Part shown: one piece after another, positions 34,406-45,501 of the stretch
Layout of the letters: each line of letters begins with the position of its first letter
Position numbering within the stretch: position 1 is the first letter of the stretch
Source: Paragordius varius
Taxonomy: Eukaryota; Nematomorpha
Reading direction: 5' to 3'
Assembly: GCA_964247055.1 (NCBI GenBank)
Contig: OZ176050.1
Span: 1,922,001-1,986,000 of the forward strand
DNA: 64,000 bases
Position numbers and translations under genes: made by a program
Notes under the pieces: model-generated
What the model was told of the DNA's origin: nothing
Seen by the model: the letters and a program-made list of their open reading frames with translations, nothing else
Database searches by the model: none

Positions 34406-37400
34406 ATGGAAAAGAAAAAGAAAAATCGAAAAATTCTGGAAGAACTGGATCAACCAACCAAGTTTGACAATACCATTGCAAGATATCTAAAGTTTAACAT
34501 TCCATCAAAAAAGGGAAATATGTTCGGCAGCAAAGTTCAATACTTTACAGGTATTTATTTATGTTTATTCATTAGGTTCTAAAGCTGTTGACGTATTACT
34601 TGCATCTAAATGGGGTTCAAACAAATCCAAATCACCGATTCAACTTAATACTAGGGAGGCTTGCTTAGATTATTTGAATTTGTATTTTATGGCCTAAATA
34701 TTAGATTAATAATCAAGAATTTTTTTCATCGCGTCAAAAAAATTGTGAAAATTGTTGACTACAAAGATGAGAAAGATATTTCAGACTCTAAAAAATTGAC
34801 GAAACGATCAAATCATCAAGTAATTTTTATAAATGAATTCATAATTCAGGATAAAAAAGAACAAACGGTAAAAAAGAAAATTAAACTTGAATTGCATGAA
34901 ATTCAAACTTTTGTGGCTGAAGGGGATGATCAAGTACTTCCATCTATCATATATTTTCCAAAACATAATGCACCATTTTTTACAATAAAATTGAAAAGAT
35001 ATTTATTTTATAACTTGGGTGTTGGCCGCATCATGATATCTTTTAGCTTTGGAAAATGATTGCTATGGCTAAATATCTATATTTTGAAATAATTTAGCCC
35101 ATTAACATAAAATTTGAGTAATTAAAATTAAGCGTGAACTTTAGATAAGTATAAATGGTAAATTATTTTAATACATTTATTTTGTTCATAAATATACCTC
35201 AATTTTCATTATTAGAAATTATTTTTTATTTGATGCAAAATTCTTTGGCCGTTAAAAAATAGAAAAACAAATTTCCAATTTTATTAAATTTACATATAAA
35301 ATTGTCTCATAAACTTAATTAATAGATTTTAAATGCAGATTAATAATTAGTAAACCACAAGGTATAGCTTAATTTTATGCGAACAAGGAAAAACACCTCA
35401 AAAAATTAGCGCTTTATTTTAGCATAGCATAATATTATATTTTTTCCTAACATTTTAGTTTTATGTATGGATATATGACCCTATTCCGCTCAAAACATGG
35501 ATCCTTGGCTTTTCTATTGGTAAGATTTATTACTTATTTAAAGTAATCACTAACCGCGCAAATTAATTATTAAAAAAATATCGTTTGATAGTTTATATAA
35601 GGCTTTAATTTCTGAACGCGTTATACTCTATATATGGAGTAAATATATTATATTTAAAATATAAATTTAAATATTTTACCAGATAGAAACAAATTTTTCA
35701 TTTAAATTTGACGCTAAAGTGCGATTTTTTAGCTTTAATTCTTGTAAGTCTTTCTAGGACACTCCGGAAAAATGTAAAAATTTTAACGATAATATGTTGC
35801 ATTTGGGATTATCCTTATGGAATCAAAAATAGTATTTGCGTCTTTGTTTTTATTGTGTATAATTTATTTGACCTGATGTGCGAAAAAAATTGCGATTTTT
35901 TGATTTTGGCTAATAGCACAAAAATTAAAATATCCTTTCTATTATTTTAACCGCATTTATCATTCTGATATTCATTATCTTGAGGTTTTTAGCTATCTAA
36001 TGCATGAATAATAAACATTTATTTTGTACTACACACCGTGTAACAAAATAATACCGATTTTATATATAATTCTTTTTTCAATGGATTATATTTTTAAGAT
36101 ATCAATATAAAGATGGCACGCATTAATAGCGTATATAAATAAATATTTTGATAATTGTGTTTTAATATAACCCGATAAATATCCTAAATTACTATTATTA
36201 ATTATAAATAGTGATCCAATTTTAACCTTCAATTCATTTAACCTTTTTAGAGTGGTTTATATCTAACAATTACTAACAAATTTTTCAGATTTGGATTTCT
36301 TAATAATTTATATTAAACTCTTCCCCATATGGTAAGTAATTTTCCTTTTAACTTTACCATACTTTTTTACTTTTAAGGTTCTGTTTTCAAACAATTGCAT
36401 ATTTTTTTAATCCATAGCTAATAAAGTATAAATTTGAAGACCAATTAGAGGATCTAAGAATTTTTTTAAATACCGCAAAATATTTTTCTACCTATTGTTA
36501 AGGCAATCGAAGTTATTTGATTATATGCGAAAAATATATTTATTGTTCTCGTGTAAATTTTACTAAAAATCAAATATTAATCAAAATTTTGTAATTTTTT
36601 TTACGTTTTCGCTCCTTTTGTGAATTAGCGTGGCGCAGATAGACTATGCTGATAAAAAGTAAACATACGGGTATTCATTAAATTAAGGCATTTTAACCCA
36701 TAACTACTTTTATCAATTTATATTTTTTTTCTTTGATGTGCAGTTATTGGTGCCATAATTATTTGCCTTTTCCCGCTTTGGCCGGCATCCATGCGTTCCG
36801 GCGTTTATTACCTGAGTTTGGCTGGAGCTGGCTTCCTTGGATTTATTATAATATTAGCTCTTTGTAAGAATATTCATTTCTTTTAAAAAATAATAATTTG
36901 TTTGAGTTGAAATCTTTTTTATGGTAAAATTTAAATTTTAAAGATATAGACAATTACCAAATAATTTTTATTGTATTTGATCGTATGTTTTTTATATAAC
37001 CTATTTAACCATATATCTGATAATATTAAGTGATTAATTTAAATATTTTAATCTTTTCCACCCAAGATAGACCTGTTACATTAAAATATAAAGATTTAAA
37101 AATATAGGATTTTATTTATAAAAAATTCCAACTTTTTTATAATTTTTCTAGTGAGGTACATAATATTTGGCATTGTATGGGCTGGAACGCTTGGAAAGCA
37201 TCACATTTGGTTTTTCCCCAATTTGTTGGAAGATGTGGGCTTCTTTGAGAGTTTCGTTCCAATTTATACGCACAAATGCCCTTCCCTCAAACAACATTCC
37301 AACTCTGCCAAGAAAAAGACGCCTAAAAAAGATGCTTCATCAACAGAGGACAAAGATACAAGGCTACTTAGTGAGGAGAACACAAAATTAATTGATAACG

Positions 37401-37423
37401 AAATTTCTTTTTTGATTAAATGA
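34406..37423 (+). CDS. SEC62: Translocation protein SEC62
   Basis: ER membrane partner of SEC61/SEC63 for post-translational protein import, and an ER-phagy receptor in animals. Exons: 34406-34550, 34576-34681, 34705-34933, 35459-35519, 36744-36863, 37152-37423. Introns are 25, 23, 525, 1224 and 288 nt, giving 310 residues. Landmarks: IARYLKFNIPSKKGNM and SKAVDVLLASKW (cytosolic N-terminal domain), NFFHRVKKIVKIV, FYVWIYDPIPLKTWILGF (first membrane segment), ICLFPLWPASMRSGVYYLSL (second), and HHIWFFPNLLEDVGFFESF. The PNL-x-x-DVGF block is diagnostic. The human protein is longer, mainly in its acidic C-terminal tail, which is largely missing here. A possible alternative last exon lies at 37738-37778. 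Confidence 0.96.
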
Positions 37424-37737
37424 TTCATTTTAAGGAATAACGAAATTATTCATTTTTTTAATTTATTACTATCGGATTTTTAACATCTTTAACTGATATA
37501 TTTTCCGGCTTAGCTTAAAAAATGTTTCTAACTTCCAGGTGTTGAAGGGGTATTTTAAATCAATTATACACTTCTTTTCTTTTCATTCGAGATATTAAAA
37601 TCATTTTTGATATTGCTCTTTATTTACACGAAAATAGACAAATAATACCAACCATAAATATTGTGTGAAATATCTAAAATTCATGTTTGAAGTATATTAA
37701 CCATTAATAAAGTTTACATCTTGTTATATAATTTTAG

Positions 37738-37778
37738 ACGAGGAGCCAAACGGGAAAATTGATGAGACGACGAAATAA
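37738..37778 (+). CDS. SEC62: Possible alternative last exon of SEC62
   Basis: A GTGAGG donor at 37371 inside exon 6 and an ATTTTAG acceptor at 37731-37737 would join in phase. That would replace the tail RLLSEENTKLIDNEISFLIK with RLLNEEPNGKIDETTK. A TAA follows at 37776-37778 and AATAAATAAATAA-like sequence downstream. The two tails resemble each other, which hints at exon duplication or a genuine choice of ends. Only the sequence supports this. Confidence 0.4.
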
Positions 37779-38139
37779 TTATTTTTTGCAATCCTAATTT
37801 ATTTTATTAAATTAATAAATAAATTTGTTTTTAAACATTTCATACGTTTAACATATTACAAAGATAATATCATTAACAATAAATATAGCATTTATTTACA
37901 AATCACAAAGAGGAGGACTAATTCTATATAAAATTGCTTGCATTAATAATTATATTTATATGTTTGAAGAAACCAATGATAAGCTGTATCTTCGAAAAAT
38001 AAAAGACTCTATAATAAAAGTATGTATGTGTATAATGAGCATTATAATCCCAATCTAATATATATATATAAAATGCCACTATTTTGAATTCATAAAACAC
38101 TACTAATTAAAAAAACGTGAACAAGCCCTTTGATAAATA
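37779..38139. other. Convergent 3' intergenic region of SEC62 and VMP1
   Basis: AT-rich. Contains AATAAA-type signals on both strands (for example 37816-37830) that could serve the two converging genes. No ORF. Confidence 0.4.
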
Positions 38140-40660
38140 TTATTCAATTTTCTTTGATAATTCGTAGTCATATTCATTTGAGGTAATGGTTGAGGATGTG
38201 GCAGATTTGGATAATAAGCAACACAAAACGTTATTATTCCTTTGTTGGCTTTTGAGGTGTTTGTGTTCTAAACGCATGCGATGTTTTTGCGCCATAGAAT
38301 GAATGATGGAAACGATAAAGTAAATGATTGTGACGAGCAACACTTTCTCAAAGGCCCACGAGAGCCAGGTTGGGTTAGCCTTTACACACATATAAAAATT
38401 GACAATTGCTAATAAAAAACAAATTGCTACAAATGTGAATATTGAAAATTTTATTCTGTATTACGCAAGATTTGGGAACATTAGGTAATATATATTCTTA
38501 ATTCCATAAAAAACTAATTTTTGGAATAAAATATATTATTTGTATAATGTTATTCATAAGTTGTTTTTAAAAATCAGTCATTAATAAAGATCAAAGTGTT
38601 AAATATGTATTTAATTAACAGCAACAGCTAAATCACTTTGACAAAACTAAAAATATCAATTTCATGTGATAAACCAATGAATGACATACCTAATATAATG
38701 ACAATTTCAAATATTTAAAATAAACTTAGGGCACAAAAATATTGATATAAATAACAAGTAGTTTTGTATCAAAATATCTTGTTTTTTATAAATTTAAATG
38801 AATAAGTATGCAACCTTTAGGTGTTGTTTTCGAGAATGCAGTTTAACTTTTTGAGCATTTAGATATTCCTTGAATGGAGCTTGAAGATAAGGCCCTATCA
38901 TGGGTACATATCTAAAAATTAAATATAAATAAAATATCGTAAAAAACTTCATCCAAGCCACCAATCTATCCACATGATGTTCGCTGAACGCAATGATAAC
39001 AAAAAGTTCCTAATGGATAAATGATAGTTATATATTTCAAAATTTGAGATTGAACAAAATAAAATTGTATATAGTCAGTCACCTGAATATTCACTTTAAT
39101 AATGGCTTTCCCAATGAACGTAGCTCCAAAGAAGGTCCAAAACGGCACATTGAAATGCCCACACGTGATGCCAGCAAAATCAAATAAAGGGTTGGGAATC
39201 TAAATATAATATATAATTTTTTTTATAAAAAAAACCGTATTTTCGATCCTTGATTTTTACTATGTAGCCTATTGTGAAATGTATTGAGTTTTATATTTAT
39301 TATATAAAACATATATGGTTAAAACATGATTTCATTATTAAAAAACATTTATACAATTTTAATATAAAAAATAAATATGTAAATTACAGAGGCACACAAT
39401 AAAATTCCAGAAAATCCGACATTTTGGACTAGATTCTGCATAAAGAGTTTGGCGCGATTCATCCATGACTAAAAATTAGATAATAAATAAAATACTAATT
39501 GTCCGATTTGTGATTGCGATTTTTGTAATAATTGCTCAAAAGCTTCATAATTTTCATCTAATGGATGCGTATCCGATGTTCGGGCTAATATATAAGTATT
39601 AAGACAAAAAATGTGATACAACACGTATATCTTGTGATTTAATTTAATGCGATTAAATTTTTTTAAAGATAATATGACAAAAGAAACTCAAGTTTAATGT
39701 TTTGAAAAAAATCACCTGCTCTAGCCATAAAATAAGGTGGTAATTCCCCTAAAGCAGTTCCAGCGCCCTGTTTTATATATATAATAATTTAGAAACAGAA
39801 TAAAGTATAATTTAGTTGAACTATTAAATTTTATGATAATTTAAATGTAAAAACATTACCCACATAAAGGCTTCCAGGTACACTTTTTTCATAATGGCCA
39901 AAAGTGAAACAAGTCCATTAGATGACAAAACGGACTCTGTTAATGGACATATGATTCTGTATAAGAATAAATATTTAAAACAGATATACTCGTTGGGATA
40001 TGGTGGTTCTGGAAATTTGAGAGAATTACATTCATATGCCGCAATCGTAACCGAGGCAATGTGTGGACCCTAAATTACCATGTTTATGTAGTTTGCGGAA
40101 TATAATATATGTTTTATAATATAATAAATATATGTGCTCACCAAATATAAAACAAAAGTATGAAGACCCGTCCCTAAACCAACAGAGGAAAGGATTCCCA
40201 ATCCAACCCAATAAATGCACCACATAATTTTTTGTTTTGACTTAACAAATTTCTAAAATATATATTATCCCAAGAAACTTTATTATGTATTCCAGGAGTA
40301 ACAAGTAAAGTAAAAATAATTAAGGACAAGAGTATCATGATTGTGACTTTTACGCGATGCTTTTTTATTCTAAAAATAATTATAAAAATACTTTTTAAAA
40401 GCCTTTTTATGCGCTATTAGGACTTCAGCAAAAAAATATTTAAAGGTTAAATAAGGGTGCCTCCACAAGACTAGATGATTTAAAGGAATATCGCAATTAT
40501 TATATTGTTCAGTGCAATAAGGCTTGTTTGTAAGGGACATAAGCTTTGTGGGTTGCTCATCAGGCTTTATCCTTTCAATAAAATCCCAATCAGAGTCTTC
40601 TTCAGAGTTGTAAGACTCTTGTTTGTGTAATTTCCCATTGCTGAATGGTGGAGATCTCAT
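38140..40660 (-). CDS. VMP1: Vacuole membrane protein 1, complete
   Basis: Multi-spanning ER protein of the VTT/DedA-related scramblase family, needed for autophagosome formation and lipoprotein release. Twelve minus-strand exons: 40392-40660, 40279-40369, 40142-40252, 39990-40069, 39860-39956, 39716-39767, 39496-39584, 39388-39468, 39083-39199, 38948-39009, 38815-38911, 38140-38379. Introns run 22, 26, 72, 33, 92, 131, 27, 188, 73, 36 and 435 nt. The spliced length is 461 residues (human 406; both ends are longer here). Landmarks: [105 protein letters not shown] and [11 protein letters not shown]. The VTT signature region is intact. The start is the first ATG, 87 bp from the start of TDP2. 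Confidence 0.97.
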
Positions 40661-40747
40661 ATATATATTTGGACCATCAGTTCGCGAAATTGATTTATAA
40701 AAAGCAACACAGATGGGATAATTGGGAAATTCAAATTATTGCGCCTG
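40661..40747. promoter_or_regulatory. 87-bp bidirectional intergenic region (VMP1 / TDP2)
   Basis: Divergent start codons only 87 bp apart, implying a shared or overlapping promoter. No TATA box can be singled out in this AT-rich sequence. Confidence 0.5.
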
Positions 40748-41847
40748 ATGAGTATTTAAATTTCCTATAATTTTAAGGCGACGAGATAATTCATCAATAC
40801 GAGTTTAAAATACTAACTTGGAATGTTAATGGACTTGACAAAAAAAGTTTAGAATTGCGATTAGAGTATCTTATTAAATATCTCCTTGGGTATATACATA
40901 TTAAATTTTTTGTAATGCTTATGATGTAATATTTTTGCAAGAAATCATACCTAGTATGTTATGTGAAATTAAATCAAAATTGAAATATTGTTATTACGTA
41001 TACTCTGGGAATAATAGTGAATATTTTGTTGTGACTTTAATCGCTAAGAATATTTCGCAATGCCAAAATTTTGTTTTACCAATTACGTCTTTGATGGGCC
41101 GAAATGTTTTATTTAATCAAGTTTAAATCTTATTTACACCAAGTTTCAAATTTTTTTAAATGGACACGAATATAAAGTTTCAACCTACAATACCCATTTG
41201 GAAAGCACTAACTCAACAAAATTTAGGGATATTAGGCGTAAACAACTTACTTATTGTTATAATCACGCCCTTGAAAACAATTATAATTCAAATCTTATCA
41301 TTTTTGGAGGCGATCTGAATTTAAGAGATTCGGATGTATATAATAACAAATATTTTATTAGGTTGATTTTTCGATTTCCCAAGTTAAAGCAAAAAATAGT
41401 TCATTTGCAGAGAATTTTGAAATATATGATTTTTGGCAAATAAATGGGTCAATACCCATTTTTGAATACACGTATGATGGGAAATATAATTGCAACATAA
41501 GCGGAAATTATCCGACATGGAAAAATAGGCATCGATTTGATCGATTATATCTTATTTTTCCCAAAAATTGTGCTTCATTGGTCGTTGGCAGCGATTTGGA
41601 TCTTTTAAAAAAAGAAACAAACCTCTCCATTAATATACTACCTTTTATTTCAAATGTTAGTAATTCGGATAATTTACAGAACAAAACTGAAGAAAGTTGT
41701 ATTAAAGCTCCCCTTCTTATTTTACCAATGGATTTTAGACTCACGGGACTTGAAAAAGTACAATGCGGCGATAAAAAGTTGCAAACACCTTTATCTGATC
41801 ACTGGGGCATACAAACTAACATTTTATGTTACATCAATCCTGATTAG
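40748..41847 (+). CDS. TDP2: Tyrosyl-DNA phosphodiesterase 2
   Basis: Removes 5'-tyrosyl adducts left by trapped topoisomerase II. Exons: 40748-40751, 40778-about 40890, about 40905-41120, 41144-41335, 41362-41847. Introns are 26 nt, unresolved (about 15-30 nt), 23 and 26 nt. Catalytic motifs of the EEP fold are in order: TWNVNGLD (40824), FLQEIIP (40935), NTHLEST (41190), GGDLNLRD (41309) and SDHWG (41799). LRFDR-like HRFDRLYL precedes the last. The human N-terminal UBA domain is absent: the protein begins MSDEIIHQYEFKILTWNV. Between YLIKYLLG and YDVIFLQEI the frame changes and a GT donor (40890) is present, but no AG acceptor can be found before DVIFLQ. That junction is therefore a non-canonical intron or a frameshift. 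Otherwise the gene looks intact. Confidence 0.93.
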
Positions 41848-42660
41848 TCAAAGCAATATATTAACTGACAATCTGAAAATGTCATAATAAATTTCTTTAT
41901 AATTTTTTTTTTGAAAAATCATTATCATTATTTGGTTATTTTTTTATAAATTCTTTTACACGTCTAGAAAATAAGAAAAAAGAATGTTTTCGTATATCAT
42001 TAGATAACTCAACGCTTCAGTCTAATGAATATCAAAATGAAATTTTTGATGCTAGAAAAATTTCCAAAGTTAAAATTCGCATTTTTTAACAAATTAGGTC
42101 TAAAAATTTAATTATAATTTGACAAAGCGCGCCAACCTTGTTAACATGTATAGAAGGATAATTCAAAATGTAGATGAATTATACAATTTTCCAGGTGGTT
42201 AGTTAGACTTACATATATTGAAGCTAAAAAATCGGACCATTAAATTAGAATCACAAAATCTTGATATTTTGTGATAAAGATTTTAAACTATCATATAAAT
42301 AAACAGAATCGATCGCTTTGAAATGATTTAAGCCTTGTATACATAGGAATCGATAATTTACACCAAGACGAAATTTATAATTATTACAAAACATCTATAT
42401 AAATACTTTTAATCGGATTAAAATTGTGATTATTATAATAATTAGATCTCTCATCCCAGTTTCTTGAATTAGGAGTTTTTACCCGAAAATTGTGGTTGCA
42501 TTTTGGCTATCCGGCTTTTCGGCATCAAAAATTCCTTGAATTAAAAAACTGACATGATAGATATTTTTGCACCGAATTGGATAAAAAAGTATTAAAATAA
42601 ATATTATATGATATGTAAAATTATGGGTTTACTTCCGCTTTGGTTCAAATGATCGAAAAA
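41848..42660. other. AT-rich spacer, nothing recognised
   Basis: No gene, RNA or intact repeat could be supported. Confidence 0.4.
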
Positions 42661-42661
42661 A

Positions 42662-42765
42662 TTCTCTTTATATATACCATTTACAATTGAAATTTACCCT
42701 TGAACAATTCAAATTTACCCTTGAAAAATTCAAGTTCACCCTCATACAATTAATATTCACCCTAA
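42662..42765. repeat. Solo left arm of MITE family 2
   Basis: TATACCATTTACAATTGAAA followed by three TTCAARTTYACCCT-type repeats at about 21-bp spacing, as at 24014. The matching right arm was not found. Confidence 0.6.
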
Positions 42766-43189
42766 AATAAATTGTGCTTTTAAGATCAGATTGCACCTAT
42801 AATCTATATATTTAAAAAATGGAAAATGCTGGCTTTGTGATGTGTTTTCGCAAAACGGTTGACCCATTTAAATTCAAATGTCGAAAAAATATAATCATTA
42901 ATGAATGCCCCGACAATAGCTTCGCCCCTTTTTTGAATAGGATCCCAGTTCGGGCCCATCCCCGTAAAAAACGGTCTAGGTCCACAAAAATCGTGTCTTT
43001 GAAACAATTTTTGGGAAAACGTGTTGGACCATTCGATTTCCAATATGATTTATTTTTACTTTTTTTTCGATTGCGCCGAACATACGCTTTTTAATTTGGG
43101 CCTACTTTTTACCCACTTCCCCCGTAAAATGCCATCTTTTTAAGCAAAAACTAAGTCCATAAAAATAATTTTTTGAATTATTTTTCGCC

Positions 43190-44300
43190 TAAGGTATGAG
43201 ACCATAATTCAATAAGGATTCCAGGTATTCCCTGTTAAAAAGCAAAAATTTTAGTCAAGCGCTTCTTTGATGATAGCTGCTGGGTAAGGAAATACCCGCT
43301 AAAAACTGCCCCGTCAGATCAAAATAGCCTGCCTTTGGGCCTAAATTTTAGAAAACCTATCAGGCCATATCAGTTCCATATATGATTAAGTTTTGATGAT
43401 ATTTTTCCAAAAATGAGAGCATATGGGATCAATCATGATTCCAGGTATTCTCCGTAAAACGACAAAAATTTTAATCAAGCGCTTTTTTGTATCGGCCTCT
43501 GGGTAGGCTATACGCCTAAAACTGCACCAACATATCGAAATTGCGTTGTTAGAAGTTAATTTTCAGAAAACTTATCAGGCCATATAAGTTTAATAAGGGC
43601 CTGAAATATTACCCGTAAAAAGACAAAAATTTGTGTCGAGCGGTTTTTTAAAATTAGCCGTTTATAGGGCTCTTTATGCCCTAAAAAATGCGCTATCATT
43701 CAACTATTATTTAGTTTTGAAGCCATTCTTCCAAAAATAGTTTTTAAGCCATTCTTCCAAAAACTATTAGGAACATATGAAAGATGATTCCAGGTATTCC
43801 TCTGTAAATGCAAAAAATTTTATCGGTCTTTTTTTGTTTCGCCTCTGGTTAGGGGACTACCCGCGTAAAACTTTGTAACCATATCGATACAGCAAGCCTC
43901 TGGAGCCATATTTCAGAAAACCTATGAGACTATGTGAGTTCATTGAGGGCTAAATATTTTTTACCTCTTTAAAAACAAATATTTTAGAATAAGGGGTTTT
44001 TTAATGAGTCGCTAAGTAAAGTTTTACGTTTGAAATATACGCCGCCATAGAACAATTTTTTAGTTTTGAAGCGATATTTACAAGAACTTATAGGAACATA
44101 TGGAATTCATCATAATTCCACATATCCCTATATAAGGGCAAAAATTTTGCCCAACGCTTTTTTTATACATGCCCCTAGGTAAGGAGCTACCCGCCAAAAA
44201 CCGCGCCATTAGAAATTACGTTGTTTTGAAGCTAATTTACAGAAAATTTATGAAGTCATATGAGCTCATTAAATACTTGAAATATTACCCGCAAAAGATC
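43190..44300. repeat. Diverged tandem repeat array
   Basis: At least four units start with ATTCCAGGTATTCC-like sequence (about 43218, 43438, 43790, 44113). Each is followed by AAAAATTTTnnnCAAGCGCTT and a block like GGGTAAGGnnnTACCCGC. AAACCTATCAGGCCATATnAGTT lies between units. Spacing varies from about 220 to 350 bp. No coding frame is kept across units. The flanking 42805-43130 sequence (CCCCGTAAAAAACGGTCT) may be a further relative. Confidence 0.65.
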
Positions 44301-44369
44301 CTATACTCCATAAAGACAAATTACACTCATTACAGTGATCCCGCATCACAGGTTGCCATTTCATGTTGA

Positions 44370-44785
44370 ACATACAAGTTGGTCCTTAAAAATTAAATGG
44401 TTTAATCATAACTTTTGCATTTATATTTTTTTTTAATTTTTTAACCTAATTTTCTATATTATTTATCTATTAAATAAAAAAAAATATTTTTTAAAAAAAC
44501 ACTTTTTTGTTTTAAACTAATTTTTTGCATAATTAAAATAATTATTAACATAAATTTTAAAAATTGGAAATAATAATACCAAAAACTTATATACTTTGCA
44601 ACTACATGTTAAAATGTTATAAATATATAAATTCTGACATGTTAAATAAATAAAATAGTAGTAGGTAGGTGGCCGGACGGTTAAAAATGATAAAATACAT
44701 GAATGATACACGATTTGATTGATAAAAGTTAAAAACAAAAAGTTAAAAAAAAAGTTAAAGGACCAACTTGAGGTGTTCGGGAGAC
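44370..44785. mobile_element. Truncated TA-type MITE
   Basis: Arms ACAAGTTGGTCCTTAAAAA and, inverted, AAAGGACCAACTTGAGGTGT match the subterminal parts of 2860-3388. The outermost terminal bases are missing on both sides. Confidence 0.6.
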
Positions 44786-45056
44786 TCACCTTTTTAGCCC
44801 GATTAGATTTTTTTAGAGCGGAACGACTAGCGGGTGAAGAATTCTTGGAATTTTTGATAAGACTCAAAAATTTAGCCGCCGCATGCGAGTTCAAAGGGAA
44901 CATTGACAAGCTCATACGGGACGTATTTGTTTGTGGGTTGAAGGAAAAAAAACTAGAGACCGAACTACTTAACAGGTACCAGAGGGCACTAGACAACGAC
45001 ACACCAGTGGGATTAAATAAGGTTCTATTTCTGCCAAAACACACCACTACCTAACG
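44786..45056 (+). mobile_element. Gag-like fossil of an LTR-type retroelement (Ty3/Gypsy-like)
   Basis: A plus-strand capsid-like segment containing EEFLEFLIRLKNLAAACEF and IRDVFVCGLKEKKLE, the pattern seen in Gypsy-type Gag capsids. Only this short part remains. No LTR, nucleocapsid, pol or envelope sequence was seen next to it. It is more GC-rich than its surroundings. It is an isolated, broken fragment, probably old. Confidence 0.65.
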
Positions 45057-45501
45057 CTTTCATAGACTGTATACCAGATTAAAAAAGTTTACTTACATAA
45101 AGTTTTTATGATTTAAATATGAATTCAAACAATTTTTAGCTTTCATTCTTATTCTTTCTAGGACTAAATATTGAAAAAATCGGTAATATTTGCGTTTAAA
45201 ATTATTGTTATAACCATATAAAAATTTAGTTAACGCTTTCCCTATTGCATCTTAAATTTATTTGATCAAATGGGCGATAAAAATTGCATTTTTTAATTTT
45301 AATAACTCGAACCTAATATTTAATCCGTATCTATCACCTAGATATTCAATAATATTTAGTTATTAAATGATAACTAATTCATTATCATTTATTTTTGCTG
45401 CGCACCGCATTATAATAATTTAATGAGAATTATATTTAATTTAATAAATTTTTATTGTTTGTTAAATTTATTATAGGTTATAATTGTTTAATGCATCCCA
45501 T
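45057..45501. repeat. Repeat shared with a SEC62 intron
   Basis: Sequence from about 45130 (TTTAGCTTTMATTCTT, TTTCTAGGAC) to 45420 resembles 35720-36080 in SEC62 intron 4, including a TGCGAWAAAAATTGC stretch. It is probably an interspersed repeat of unknown family. Confidence 0.4.

Noticed and set aside
42819-43094. 91-residue plus-strand ORF and its minus-strand partner
   Set aside because: No recognisable domain. The region appears to be part of the diverged tandem repeat neighbourhood.
44517-45047. 176-residue minus-strand ORF
   Set aside because: Antisense to the Gag-like fossil and spanning a MITE; no motif.
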